Shown piece by piece: positions 47,030 through 56,016 of a stretch of 64,000 nt of DNA. The translations under genes and the position numbers were made by a program. Below the pieces are notes generated by a model. It searched no databases. It was not told the origin of the DNA and was given only the letters and a program-made list of their open reading frames with translations. The stretch is taken from the NCBI RefSeq assembly GCF_014646295.1, contig NZ_BMNE01000001.1, positions 992,001-1,056,000 of the forward strand. Direction: 5' to 3'. How positions within the stretch are numbered: position 1 is the stretch's first letter; the number at the start of each line of letters is the position of its first letter. Source of the DNA: Nocardia rhizosphaerihabitans. Lineage in GTDB: Bacteria > Actinomycetota > Actinomycetes > Mycobacteriales > Mycobacteriaceae.

Positions 47030-48310
47030 TCACCGATCAGCTTCGGCCAGCTCGGCTTTCACCACGGCATAGGCAGTGGAGGGGCTGTAACCGCGGCGGG
47101 CGAGCATGTCGACCAGGCGGCGGGTGGCTTTGGCGCGGTCGAGATCGGCGGACATGGAGCGGAGTTTGCGCCGGACCAGGTCGACGGCGGCTTGGTCGTC
47201 GCCGGGGACCGGTCTGCGGGGAGATCGGAGGGTCGCCGTCTCCGGCTCCGGTGTGTCGCCGGTCGTCTCGTCGACGGTGTCCGCCGGGGTCATCGCTTCC
47301 ACCGCCGCGCGAGATCGGCCCGCGCTGCGCGGTGCGGCCGGGGTGCGGTCTAACCCGGCCTCGTCGAGGGCGGAGGTGACGACGGCGAAGGCGGTGGACT
47401 GGTCGTAACCGCGGCGGGCGAGCATGCCGACGAGACGGCGGACCGCCTTGTCGCGGTCCAGGTCTCGCGGCAGGGTCTGGAGTTTGCGGCGGACCAGGTC
47501 GGTGGCGCGGGCGCGCTCGGCATCGTCGGTGACGATGGCCAGCGCGTTCTCGGCGTCGGCGGGGGCGACGCCTTTGTCCCGGAGTTCGCGCTGCAGCGCC
47601 CGCTTTCCCCGGCCGGAGTAGGTGTGGCGCTCGTGCACCCACTGTTCGGCGAAGGAGCTGTCGTCGATGAGGCCGACCTCGGTGAGCCGATCGAGTGCGG
47701 CCGCGGTCACCTCGAGCCGGAAACCCTTCTCCCCGAGGCGCTTCTCCAGCTCGGCACGGCTGCGGGCGCGCACGGCCAGCAGGTTCAGGCAGGCGTCTTT
47801 GGCCTGGTCGACGGTGGCCTTGGGACGGTCGCCCGGGGCGAGCCGGCGTGTGCCGGCCCGCCGGTCGGGCTCTCCCGGCTGGGATCCGGCCGCCACCGGA
47901 TCCGCCTGTCGTCCATTGTCACCACCGACGCCGGTCGACAGGGAGTCTTCGTCGCGCCGGGCGGACCTGCGTCCACGCCGGGCGCGGCGGGGTCGTGCCC
48001 CGCTCCCCCACTCTTCATGATCATCCCCGATCCGCGCAGCGGAATTGGGTGGATTGTCACCATCGGCGAATCCGGTCGGGTGCGCGCGCTGCGGATCGCC
48101 CGCACCCGACCGAATTCCCTGCGCGTCCGGATCGACTCGTTCGTCACGAGCCGATCGGACGAGTTCAGCGGCCGCTCCCCGCCCACGATCCGCGGACGAC
48201 GTCAGCGTCTGCGGCTCGACCTCGATGCCGAGGCGAGCCAGCTGCCGTCGCATGTCCTCGACCGGATCGGTCGAGTCGCGGGGTGCGCGGCCGGGGTTCG
48301 GCGTGCGCAT
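47030..48310 (-). CDS. recX: RecX with long N-terminal extension and duplicated C-terminal repeat
   Basis: A 426-residue RecX, well over twice the usual 150-175. Residues 1-165 are disordered and Arg/Gly/Asp-rich. The RecX core starts at DQAKDACLNLLAVRARSRAELEKRL (about 168). Residues 268-319 (starting RATDLVRRKLQTL) are the final three-helix repeat. After a 54-residue Pro/Thr-rich linker, residues 374-426 (starting AAVDLVRRKLRSM) repeat that unit with about 70% identity by eye. RecX binds RecA filaments and limits recombination. The ATG lies 4 bp after the recA stop. Confidence 0.92.
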   Translation of the reverse strand: MRTPNPGRAPRDSTDPVEDMRRQLARLGIEVEPQTLTSSADRGRGAAAELVRSARDERVDPDAQGIRSGAGDPQRAHPTGFADGDNPPNSAARIGDDHEEWGSGARPRRARRGRRSARRDEDSLSTGVGGDNGRQADPVAAGSQPGEPDRRAGTRRLAPGDRPKATVDQAKDACLNLLAVRARSRAELEKRLGEKGFRLEVTAAALDRLTEVGLIDDSSFAEQWVHERHTYSGRGKRALQRELRDKGVAPADAENALAIVTDDAERARATDLVRRKLQTLPRDLDRDKAVRRLVGMLARRGYDQSTAFAVVTSALDEAGLDRTPAAPRSAGRSRAAVEAMTPADTVDETTGDTPEPETATLRSPRRPVPGDDQAAVDLVRRKLRSMSADLDRAKATRRLVDMLARRGYSPSTAYAVVKAELAEADR

Positions 48311-48314
48311 CGGC

Positions 48315-49352
48315 TCAGAAGTCGGCGGGCGCGTCGGCCTCGGCGGTCAGGTCGGCGCCGATGCCCAGCTTCTCCTTGATCTTCTTCTCGATCTCGTCGC
48401 GCACATCGGTGTTCTCCAGCAGGAACTTGCGGGCGTTCTCCTTGCCCTGGCCCAGCTGGTCGCCCTCGTAGGTGTACCAGGAGCCGGACTTGCGGATGAA
48501 GCCGTGCTCGACGCCCATGTCGATGAGCGAGCCCTCCTTGGAGATGCCCTGGCCGTAGAGGATGTCGAACTCGGCCTGCTTGAACGGCGGGCTCACCTTG
48601 TTCTTGACGACCTTCACGCGGGTGCGGTTGCCGACCGCGTCGGAGCCGTCCTTGAGGGTCTCGATGCGGCGCACGTCCAGGCGCACGGAGGCGTAGAACT
48701 TCAGCGCCTTACCACCGGTGGTGGTCTCCGGCGAGCCGAACATGACGCCGATCTTCTCGCGCAGCTGGTTGATGAAGATGGCGGTGGTGCCCGAGGTGTT
48801 GAGCGCACCGGTCATCTTGCGCAGCGCCTGGCTCATGAGGCGGGCCTGCAGGCCGACGTGGCTGTCGCCCATCTCGCCCTCGATCTCGGCGCGCGGCACC
48901 AGGGCGGCGACGGAGTCGATGACGATGATGTCGATGGCGCCGGAACGCACCAGCATGTCGGCGATCTCGAGGGCCTGCTCACCGGTGTCGGGCTGGGAGA
49001 CCAGCAGCGCGTCGGTGTCGACGCCCAGCTTGCGGGCGTAGTCGGGATCCAGGGCGTGCTCGGCGTCGATGAACGCGGCGACACCGCCCGCTGCCTGGGC
49101 ATTGGCCACCGCGTGCAGCGCGACGGTGGTCTTACCCGAGGATTCCGGGCCGTAGATCTCGACGACGCGACCGCGCGGCAATCCGCCGATGCCGAGCGCG
49201 ACGTCGAGCGCGATGGAGCCGGTCGGGATGACGGAGATGGGCTGGCGGGCCTCCTCGCCCAGACGCATGACCGCGCCCTTGCCGAAGCTCTTCTCCACCT
49301 GCGCCAGTGCCAGCTCCAGCGCTTTGTCGCGATCGTAGGCCTGCGGTGCCAT
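48315..49352 (-). CDS. recA: Recombinase RecA
   Basis: A 345-residue RecA without an intein. Walker [10 protein letters not shown] is at 68-76, Walker B is [11 protein letters not shown]1 [22 protein letters not shown] and the [21 protein letters not shown] segment are intact, and the C-terminus is acidic. It forms filaments on single-stranded DNA, pairs homologous DNA and triggers LexA cleavage. The ATG at 49352 follows GAAGGGGA. A LexA box lies 88 bp upstream; recX follows in the operon. Confidence 0.99.
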   Translation of the reverse strand: MAPQAYDRDKALELALAQVEKSFGKGAVMRLGEEARQPISVIPTGSIALDVALGIGGLPRGRVVEIYGPESSGKTTVALHAVANAQAAGGVAAFIDAEHALDPDYARKLGVDTDALLVSQPDTGEQALEIADMLVRSGAIDIIVIDSVAALVPRAEIEGEMGDSHVGLQARLMSQALRKMTGALNTSGTTAIFINQLREKIGVMFGSPETTTGGKALKFYASVRLDVRRIETLKDGSDAVGNRTRVKVVKNKVSPPFKQAEFDILYGQGISKEGSLIDMGVEHGFIRKSGSWYTYEGDQLGQGKENARKFLLENTDVRDEIEKKIKEKLGIGADLTAEADAPADF

Positions 49353-49439
49353 GATGTGGTCCCCTTCTCGAGGTGAGTGTCTCTCTGGTTGGCGCCCACA
49401 GTAGAGGCCGGCACCGACAAGTTCTGGCGCCCAGATTAG

Positions 49440-49455
49440 TCGAACACCCATTCGA
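49440..49455. promoter_or_regulatory. LexA box upstream of recA
   Basis: TCGAAC-ACCC-ATTCGA differs at one base from TCGAAC-N4-GTTCGA and lies 88 bp upstream of the recA start, consistent with SOS control of recA-recX. Confidence 0.8.
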
Positions 49456-49522
49456 GTCAAGCGACGCGCCCACCCAACACGCGAGGACCCGCAAACCCGG
49501 CGCACATCCGCAGGCCCGGCGC

Positions 49523-49972
49523 CTATCGCTGCGGCAGCACCGAGTCGTCACCCTCGGCGCGCGGCCCGAAGATCCGCCGGTCCGATTCATCGATGCGCAC
49601 GTCGTTGATGCTGGCCTCGCGCCGCGACATCCGCCCGTCCGGCGCGAATTCCCACTGCTCGTTGCCGTAGCTGCGCCACCACTGTCCGGTCTCGTCGTGC
49701 CATTCGTACTGGAAGCGCACCGCGATGCGGTTGTCGTGGAAGGCCCACAGATCCTTGCGCAGGACGTAGCCGTTCTCGGTCGACCATTTGCGGGTGAGGA
49801 AGTCGACGATCGCGGCATGGCCGGCGAAGAACTCGTCACGGTTACGCCACACCGAATCCTCGGTGTAGGCGGCGGCGACCCGCTCGGGATCGCGGGTGTT
49901 CCAGGCGTTTTCGGCGGCAAGGACCTTGGCGCGGGCGGATTCGAGGTCGAAGGGTGGCAGTGGCGGTCGCAT
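49523..49972 (-). CDS. NTF2-like (DUF1348) protein
   Basis: A 149-residue protein of the SnoaL/NTF2-like superfamily, DUF1348 branch: [37 protein letters not shown] and [24 protein letters not shown] (patterns over about residues 35-115) with the final ASINDVRI. Members are small barrels that bind or convert small hydrophobic compounds. GGGAGAGG precedes the ATG at 49972. It is divergent from a CGNR regulator, a pairing that suggests control by it. Confidence 0.85.
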   Translation of the reverse strand: MRPPLPPFDLESARAKVLAAENAWNTRDPERVAAAYTEDSVWRNRDEFFAGHAAIVDFLTRKWSTENGYVLRKDLWAFHDNRIAVRFQYEWHDETGQWWRSYGNEQWEFAPDGRMSRREASINDVRIDESDRRIFGPRAEGDDSVLPQR

Positions 49973-50100
49973 GGTGGAACCTCTCCCGGAATGATAACTA
50001 TCTATTCGATGTTGACAGGTTAGACAGTAGGGTGACCGGGCAGCACCGTCAACCCGTGAAATCGTGACAGTGGTTAGGAGCGGAGTTGGTAACCTCAGGC

Positions 50101-50616
50101 ATGCGCGATCCCCGTCCGCACACCGGCGAACCACCTGCCCTGGACCTGCTCAACACCCGCTGGGCGGGCGCGACCCCGGGTGATCTGCTCACCGATCTCG
50201 ACGGTCTGCGGTTGTGGCTCGAGCTCACCGGGCTCGCCGATCGCGTCCCCGTCGACGAGCACACGCTGACCGCGCTGCACGCGGCCCGCGATGCCGTCCA
50301 CGCGGCCGTCACGACCGCCGACCACGCCGCCCTGAACCGGGTGCTCGACCGCGGCCGTCTCCGCCGTGAGCTCACCGACGACGGCCCGCGCGATACCCCG
50401 GAGGTCGCCGACCCGGCCTGGCTGCCCGGCTGGCTCGCCGCCGACAACCTGCTGCACCTCATCGCCGAGGCTCCGCACCGGATCCGCCAGTGCGCCCATC
50501 CCGACTGCGTGCTGTTCTTCTACGACACGTCCAAGAACGGCACCCGCCGCTGGCATTCCATGGCGACCTGCGGCAACCGCACCAAGGCCGCCCGCCACTA
50601 CGCCAAGAGCAGCTGA
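50101..50616 (+). CDS. CGNR zinc-finger (ABATE domain) putative regulator
   Basis: A 171-residue protein. The N-terminal ABATE-type region has [17 protein letters not shown]; the C-terminal zinc finger is [36 protein letters not shown] (two Cys pairs plus the CGNR signature, about residues 130-165). These proteins are thought to be stress-induced DNA-binding regulators. The ATG at 50101 gives a natural start. It is divergent from the NTF2-like gene with a 128-bp gap that is AT-richer than its surroundings. Confidence 0.88.
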   Translation: MRDPRPHTGEPPALDLLNTRWAGATPGDLLTDLDGLRLWLELTGLADRVPVDEHTLTALHAARDAVHAAVTTADHAALNRVLDRGRLRRELTDDGPRDTPEVADPAWLPGWLAADNLLHLIAEAPHRIRQCAHPDCVLFFYDTSKNGTRRWHSMATCGNRTKAARHYAKSS

Positions 50617-50625
50617 GCGCCGAGC

Positions 50626-51852
50626 TCAGAACAATTCGTCGAGCAGCCGGTAGTACTCGAGTTTCGCGCGATCGGGGCCGGTCAGCCCGTAGGCGGTGAA
50701 GAACGCCACCACCGCGTCGATGCCGAAGTCCTCGGCCAGATCGCGTTCGGCGAGGGCGAGGTCGCGATAGCGGTCGGCCACGCCCAGCGCCGCGACGTCG
50801 ATCAGCACGCCACCGGCGAGCACATTGCCCGGGGTGAAGTCACCGTGCGCGACGACGAGATCCTCGTCGGAGGGGCGCTGCGCCACCAGGTGCTCGTGGA
50901 TGGCGGCGGGGGTGAGCTCACGATGGTCGGCGTCGAAATCGGCGGTGTCGACGAAACCCTCGACGACATTGCGGCGTGCCTGCGCCAGCGTCACCTCGAG
51001 GCCCCCGTCGAACGGGCAATCGCAGACCGGCAGCGCGTGCAGCGCGCGCAGGGTCTGCCCCATCAGCGCGCCGACCTCGGCCGCGTCACCGGCGAGGTCG
51101 GTGAGCGACCTGGCTTCGGCGTCGGCGAGCACCAGGATGTCCTCGGCGAACGCCGCCACCGTGGGCACCGCGATACCCTTGTCGCGCAACCAGTTCAAGC
51201 GATCGTGTTCGGCGACGGCCCGCGGTCCGCGTTTGATCCAGTACCCGCCCGAGCGGACGAGATTGCCCCCGCGGCCCTCGTGCTCGTCCGACCACGCCGG
51301 CACCGGCCCGAGCAGCTCGGCGATCTCGGGCGGCAGCGGCAGGGCCAGCTCGTCGAGGTGGTCCAGCGCCGCGCGGGTGGACTCGATGAGTTCGGAGTCG
51401 CCGTCGGCCACCCGCAACCGCATCGCCTCGTTGAGCAGCTCCCGCGCCTCCTGCGGGCGGTGCTGTTCGGCCAGCGATTTGCCCAGGTGGTGGGCGGCGA
51501 AGGAGACGAGATCGGGATCGAGGGCGCGGCTGGCCTCGAGGGCACGCCGGTACAGGGTCTCGGCGTGGGTGGGTTCGCCCTGGTAGCGGTACACGTCGGC
51601 GAGATTGATCCAGACGGTGATCCGCCGCTGCTCGGTGTCGGCCAGTTCCAGCGCCTGATCGAGCCGGTCCAGGGCCTCGTCGTGGCGGCCGAGCAGCATC
51701 AGCGCGATGCCGAGCCTGCGGAGGCCGCCGAAATCGTGGGGGTCGGCGACCGCGACCCTGGCCGCGAGCGTCTCGGGATCCGCGGGAATCATTCGCAGCC
51801 GCTCGTCGAATCGATACGGCCGGGTGTCCGGGTTCTGCGCTGTCACTGCCAT
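50626..51852 (-). CDS. TPR domain fused to an APH(3')-type aminoglycoside phosphotransferase domain
   Basis: A 408-residue protein. Residues about 40-165 are tetratricopeptide repeats (LRRLGIALMLLGRHDEALDRLDQAL, VWINLADVYRYQGEPTHAETLYRRAL types). Residues about 185-408 align along their length with APH(3') kinases: nucleotide lysine in YWIKRGP, glutamate in AEHDRLNWL, catalytic loop HGDFTPGN, metal aspartate in LIDVAALGVADRYRDLAL (DCGRLG in APH(3')-II), and the C-terminal YYRLLDELF. Changes after the metal Asp (G to A, R to A) may alter activity. The ATG at 51852 is used; the open frame reaches 51927. Whether it phosphorylates aminoglycosides is unknown. Confidence 0.82.
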   Translation of the reverse strand: MAVTAQNPDTRPYRFDERLRMIPADPETLAARVAVADPHDFGGLRRLGIALMLLGRHDEALDRLDQALELADTEQRRITVWINLADVYRYQGEPTHAETLYRRALEASRALDPDLVSFAAHHLGKSLAEQHRPQEARELLNEAMRLRVADGDSELIESTRAALDHLDELALPLPPEIAELLGPVPAWSDEHEGRGGNLVRSGGYWIKRGPRAVAEHDRLNWLRDKGIAVPTVAAFAEDILVLADAEARSLTDLAGDAAEVGALMGQTLRALHALPVCDCPFDGGLEVTLAQARRNVVEGFVDTADFDADHRELTPAAIHEHLVAQRPSDEDLVVAHGDFTPGNVLAGGVLIDVAALGVADRYRDLALAERDLAEDFGIDAVVAFFTAYGLTGPDRAKLEYYRLLDELF

Positions 51853-51859
51853 GACCTGC

Positions 51860-52051
51860 TCACCATCTGGTTCGGGGAACATCGAAGTCGGCGCAGAGGG
51901 CGCGCCACACATCACGCGGATCGACACCGGACTCGATCGCGGCAGCGCCGGTTCGCCCCAGCGCCGGTATCACGTGATCGGCCAGCATGGCGTCGGCGCG
52001 CGCCACGCCGAACTCGGTGTGCATCAGCTCCTGGAATTCGGTCAACCGCAC
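51860..52051 (-). CDS. DUF3046 protein
   Basis: A 63-residue protein of the DUF3046 family, Rv2738c by position after recA/recX. It has the family pattern LTEFQELMHTEFG, ARADAMLADHVIPALGRTGAAAIESGVDPRDVWRALCADF. Function is unknown. The start is GTG at 52051. It lies 7 bp upstream of the TPR-APH gene, so the two are probably cotranscribed. Confidence 0.9.
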   Translation of the reverse strand: MRLTEFQELMHTEFGVARADAMLADHVIPALGRTGAAAIESGVDPRDVWRALCADFDVPRTRW

Positions 52052-52122
52052 GAAGCCCAAGATACTCGCGCTCGGTGACACCCGACAGGGCCATCGGAAG
52101 GCAGGCCGACCCGGCGTGCGCG

Positions 52123-53274
52123 CTACCGCTTCGCGGCGTCGTGACAGATGTCGACCGGATCCTCGACCCGCGACAGCCCCGCGGCGGCCTCGCGGGCCGC
52201 GGCGGCGTAGGCCGGGTCGTCGAGCACCTTGCGCACCGCGGCACCGACCGCCTCGGGGGTCAGCGGCCGCACCAGCACCGAACTGCCCTGCCGCACCGCG
52301 CGATTGGCCAGCTCCCACTGGTCGCCACCGCCGGGGACAGTCACCACCGGCACCCCGGCGGCCAGGGATTTGGCGAGCAGTCCGTGTCCGCCGCCGCCGA
52401 CGACCACCGCGGCCTTGGTGAGCAGTTCGTCCTGGCGGCCCAAGCCTGCGGTGGCCCAGTCGGGCAGGTCGGCCGGTGGGGTGTCGAGCATCGAGACGGC
52501 CGCGCGCACACCGAGTCCGGCCAAGCCTGCCAGCACGGTCTCGGCCATCGCGGCCACGCCGGTGTGCGCGGTCGAGGGCGCCACCATCACCAGGGGCGCC
52601 TCGCCCGGCGGCACCGGCAGGATCGCGTCGGTCGGTTCCCACAGCAGCGGTCCGACAACGTGGGTGTCAGCGGGCCAGTCCGGGCGGTCCAGCTCCAGCG
52701 CGGGCAGCGTGGCGACCAGCCGCGCGGTCGGACCGGGATCCTCGGCGGGCAGGCCGATGCTCTCGCGTGCGGCCGAACGCTGCCGGGTGCCCACCCGGAC
52801 CGCGCGCGCGGTCATCGTGCGCAGCACTCCGTCGCGCACCCGGCCGCGCACGCCCTCCCCCGGCGCGAGCCCACTGCCGATGGGCGGCAAGGATTTCGAA
52901 GGCAGGTACAGCGGATGCGGGGACAGTTCCACCCAGGGCAGCGTCAGCCGTTCGGCCGCCATCCCGCCACCCGCGGTGAGCACGTCGGAGACGACAAGGT
53001 CCGGCAGCATCGCGCTGAGTTCGGGCAGGTTCTCGGTCGCGATGTGGGCGGCGCGCTCGTGGATCCGGGCGCCCGCGTCGGTGTCGTCGTCGGTGGGGCG
53101 TGGGGCCAGCCCTTTGAGCCTGCGCACGCTGATTCCGGCGGCTCTGGCCGCGTCCAGCCAGCGTGGACCGGTGAACAGCACCGGCTCGTCTCCCGCGTCC
53201 AGCAATCGCAGGCACAGCGCGATCGCGGGAAACGCATGCCCCGGATCGGGCCCGGCCACCACAGCTACTCGCAT
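52123..53274 (-). CDS. Glycosyltransferase family 1 (UGT/MurG-like GT-B), Rv2739c type
   Basis: A 383-residue GT-B glycosyltransferase. The N-terminus VAVVAGPDPGHAFPAIALCLRLLDAGD is the acceptor-domain strand and loop, and the C-terminal donor site is VVGGGGHGLLAKSLAAGVPVVTVPGGGDQWELANRAV (about residues 285-320), as in macrolide and sterol glucosyltransferases. Acceptor and sugar are unknown. The ATG at 53274 has only a weak Shine-Dalgarno. It corresponds to Rv2739c near recA. Confidence 0.87.
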   Translation of the reverse strand: MRVAVVAGPDPGHAFPAIALCLRLLDAGDEPVLFTGPRWLDAARAAGISVRRLKGLAPRPTDDDTDAGARIHERAAHIATENLPELSAMLPDLVVSDVLTAGGGMAAERLTLPWVELSPHPLYLPSKSLPPIGSGLAPGEGVRGRVRDGVLRTMTARAVRVGTRQRSAARESIGLPAEDPGPTARLVATLPALELDRPDWPADTHVVGPLLWEPTDAILPVPPGEAPLVMVAPSTAHTGVAAMAETVLAGLAGLGVRAAVSMLDTPPADLPDWATAGLGRQDELLTKAAVVVGGGGHGLLAKSLAAGVPVVTVPGGGDQWELANRAVRQGSSVLVRPLTPEAVGAAVRKVLDDPAYAAAAREAAAGLSRVEDPVDICHDAAKR

Positions 53275-53362
53275 GCCGCCAGACTGCCATATCCCTCGAC
53301 ATGGTCCACCGCGCCGCAGCGGAATCGGCGTGTGACGACCGGGCCGGTGGTGCGCGGCGCGA

Positions 53363-54082
53363 TCAGCCGGCGAAGGTGAACAACTCGAAGCCGACCGCGT
53401 GCGCTGCGGGGAACCCGCCCTTGGGACCCGTTGCGCGCGTAATGATCTCGTCCACCTGCTGCTCGACCGGCACCGAGCTGAGTACCTGCAGATAACGCCG
53501 GTGCGCGGACAGTGAAGCCCGCGCCTGCTCCAGGTGGGCGCCGACATCGACGGCGTGGGTCATGACCGGCCCGACCACGGCGGCCCAGCGCGCCGACCAC
53601 GGTGCCAGATCGGCGATCTCGGGGAAGATCCACTCGTTGCCCGCGTCGGAGATGGCGTCCATCGCCGAGCGGCCCACCGCGCGGTGATCGGCGCTGTTGA
53701 CGAACCCGGGCGCCCAGGTGTCGCCGAAGTTGAACAGCACCACCATCTCCGGGCGGTGCCTGCGCAGCGCGGCGGCCAGTTCGCGCCGCAACGCGAGCCC
53801 CTCTTCGATCCGGCCGTCGGGATGGTCGAGGAATTCGACGGTGTGCACGCCGACTTCGCGAGCGCCCGCGATCTCCTCGACCTCACGCAGCGGCCCGGCC
53901 TGCGCGGGCGGCATCCCCGCGATTCCCGCTTCGCCACGGGTGACGAGCAGATAGCGAATGTCCTTGCCCTGCGCGGTCCACCGCGCCACGGCCGCGGCCG
54001 CGCCGTATTCGATGTCGTCGGGATGCGCGACGATCACCAGTCCGCGCTGCCAGTCTTCAGGTACCTGATCCACCCGGCCCAT
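53363..54082 (-). CDS. PIG-L (LmbE-like) family deacetylase
   Basis: A 239-residue zinc hydrolase. The metal site is VIVAHPDDIEYGA (HPDD) near residue 18 and NSADHRAVG (H), with LLVTRGEAGI and GRIEEG loops typical of LmbE proteins. Members remove acetyl groups from N-acetylglucosamine conjugates such as mycothiol precursors and conjugates; the length and motifs resemble the Mca/MshB branch only in part. Substrate unknown. It lies 88 bp upstream of the glycosyltransferase gene on the same strand. Confidence 0.87.
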   Translation of the reverse strand: MGRVDQVPEDWQRGLVIVAHPDDIEYGAAAAVARWTAQGKDIRYLLVTRGEAGIAGMPPAQAGPLREVEEIAGAREVGVHTVEFLDHPDGRIEEGLALRRELAAALRRHRPEMVVLFNFGDTWAPGFVNSADHRAVGRSAMDAISDAGNEWIFPEIADLAPWSARWAAVVGPVMTHAVDVGAHLEQARASLSAHRRYLQVLSSVPVEQQVDEIITRATGPKGGFPAAHAVGFELFTFAG

Positions 54083-54102
54083 GCTAAGCGCAGACGCCCG
54101 GA

Positions 54103-54279
54103 CTACGGCTTGATGAGCGGGGCCTTGTCGTCGGCTCCGGACACCGCCTTGTACAACAGGTACAACCCGGTACCGATCGCCGCGATGACCAGAACCGGCA
54201 GCAGCGCCTCGATCAGCGCCCCGAGGATCCAGAACGCGATCAGTGCGACCACGACGATGCCGATGACTTTCCAGACCAT
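54103..54279 (-). CDS. Small membrane protein, 58 residues
   Basis: Begins MVWKVIGIVVVALIAFWILG, then a second hydrophobic stretch up to about residue 44, and a charged tail. It probably forms a two-helix membrane hairpin. GAGGAGC lies 6 bp before the ATG at 54279. It sits 20 bp upstream of the PIG-L deacetylase gene. Function unknown. Confidence 0.65.
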   Translation of the reverse strand: MVWKVIGIVVVALIAFWILGALIEALLPVLVIAAIGTGLYLLYKAVSGADDKAPLIKP

Positions 54280-54480
54280 GATGTGCTCCTCGCCAGTTCC
54301 GCGACCGCCGACCGGCGATCCGACACTGTCGATGCTGCCACCGGCGAACCGATAAATCACCAGGTCAGCACCGATATCGGGGGCGATTTCAGGGTTCACC
54401 CCGAGACCGTGTCCCCGTCAAACGACCACGTCGAGCCGGGCGGACGTCCATAATCGGGGCCTCAGCGCGAGGAGGAGCCC

Positions 54481-55968
54481 ATGGAACCCATCGTCACGAT
54501 CGCGAGCGGCACGGTGCGCGGCCGGACCGAGGCAGGCGTCACCCGTTTCCTCGGGGTGCCCTACGCGGCGGCGCCGGTCGGCGCGAAACGCTTCCAGCTG
54601 CCCGAGGCGGCGCCCGCGTGGGACGGGGTGCGCGAGGCCACGGACATGGGCGCCACCTGCGCGCAGTCGCCGTATCCGGCGCCGATCCACGCCCTGATCG
54701 GCAGCGACGGGATTCCCGGCGACGAGTACCTCAACGCGAACGTGTGGACCCCGGATCCGGCGGCGAGCGGGCTGCCGGTGCTGGTGTGGATTCACGGTGG
54801 CGCGTTCGTGCGCGGGTCCAACGCGCGCGCGATCTACAACGGCGCGGCGTTCGCGCGCGACGGCGTGGTGATGGTGTCGATCAACTACCGGCTCGGGGTC
54901 TCCGGGTTCGCCGCGATCGAGGGAGCGCCGCTCAATCGTGGCCTGCACGACCAGATCTTCGCGCTGCGCTGGGTCCGCGAGAACATCGCCGCCTTCGGTG
55001 GCGACCCGGACAATGTGACCATCTTCGGCGAGTCGGCGGGCGGGATGAGCGTGGCGGCGCTGATCGCCGCGCCACAGTCGACCGGGCTGTTCCGGCGGGC
55101 GATCATGCAGAGCGGCAACGGGTCTGTGGCCGCCGACGCCGAGGACGCCCGAAGGGTCGCGGTCGCGCTGGCCGACGAGCTCGGCATCGCGCCGACCGCG
55201 GCCGATTTCGGCAAGCTCGGGCCGGACGAGCTGCGCACCGCGCAGAACGCGGTCGCGCTCGCGATGATGACCGACCCGGATCCGCAGCGCTGGGGCACCT
55301 CGGTGATCGGGCAGGGCATGGGCATCATGAGCCTGTTCCCGGTGATCGACGACGACATCGTGCCCGGCGCGCCCACCGCGGTCCTGGCCGAGCATCCGGA
55401 GCGCGCTGTCCCGCTCATCGCGGGCACCACCGCCGAAGAATTCCGCTTCTTCACCGTCCCGACCGGCATCACCGCCGCCGTCACCGCCGACACCCTGCCG
55501 TTCGTGCTCACCCGCTACGGCATCGATCCGGCTGTCGCGCAGACCTATTCGGCCCAGCGCCCGGACGCGACGCCCGACGAGATCTTCAACGCGATCCTCA
55601 CCGACTGGTGCTTCCGCGCCGGCACCGTCGACTTCGCCGAGGCCAATGCCGCGGGCGCGCCGACGCACGTCTACGAATTCGCTTGGCCCACCGGTCTTCC
55701 CGGGCTCGGCGCGTGCCACGTGCTCGAGGTGCCGTTCGTCTTCGACGCCATCGACGACGCGCATTCCCTCACCGGACCGAACCCGCCGCAGTCGCTGGCC
55801 GACGAAATCCACGCGGCCTGGGTGGCATTCGCGACCAGCGGCGATCCCGGGTGGGCCGCCTTCGACGGCGAGACCAAGCGGGTGCGCATCTTCGACACCC
55901 CGGAATCGTCGACGGTCGAGGACCTTCGATCGGCCGAACTCGACGCGCTGCGCCAGACCATCGCCTGA
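54481..55968 (+). CDS. Carboxylesterase type B
   Basis: A 495-residue alpha/beta-hydrolase. The nucleophile elbow is FGESAGGMS (Ser about 188), the oxyanion hole WIHGGAFVRG, and the later glutamate and histidine (CHVLEVPFVF) complete the triad. No signal peptide is visible, so it is probably cytoplasmic. It hydrolyses carboxylic esters of unknown identity. GCGAGGAGG lies 7 bp upstream of the ATG. It is single and convergent with the phage-shock genes, with a terminator between. Confidence 0.92.
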   Translation: MEPIVTIASGTVRGRTEAGVTRFLGVPYAAAPVGAKRFQLPEAAPAWDGVREATDMGATCAQSPYPAPIHALIGSDGIPGDEYLNANVWTPDPAASGLPVLVWIHGGAFVRGSNARAIYNGAAFARDGVVMVSINYRLGVSGFAAIEGAPLNRGLHDQIFALRWVRENIAAFGGDPDNVTIFGESAGGMSVAALIAAPQSTGLFRRAIMQSGNGSVAADAEDARRVAVALADELGIAPTAADFGKLGPDELRTAQNAVALAMMTDPDPQRWGTSVIGQGMGIMSLFPVIDDDIVPGAPTAVLAEHPERAVPLIAGTTAEEFRFFTVPTGITAAVTADTLPFVLTRYGIDPAVAQTYSAQRPDATPDEIFNAILTDWCFRAGTVDFAEANAAGAPTHVYEFAWPTGLPGLGACHVLEVPFVFDAIDDAHSLTGPNPPQSLADEIHAAWVAFATSGDPGWAAFDGETKRVRIFDTPESSTVEDLRSAELDALRQTIA

Positions 55969-55974
55969 CGAGAA

Positions 55975-56000
55975 ACGGCCCCGTCGCCGGGGCCGTAAGT
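55975..56000. terminator. Terminator between the carboxylesterase and the Rv2743c-like gene
   Basis: An 8-bp stem (ACGGCCCC / GGGGCCGT) with a 6-base loop (GTCGCC) lies 7 bp after the esterase stop and 17 bp before the stop of the convergent gene. Confidence 0.65.
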
Positions 56001-56016
56001 CGTTGTCCGTCTCCGG

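Noticed and set aside
48315..49352. An intein in RecA, as in M. tuberculosis
   Set aside because: The protein is a continuous 345 residues and all motifs follow without interruption.
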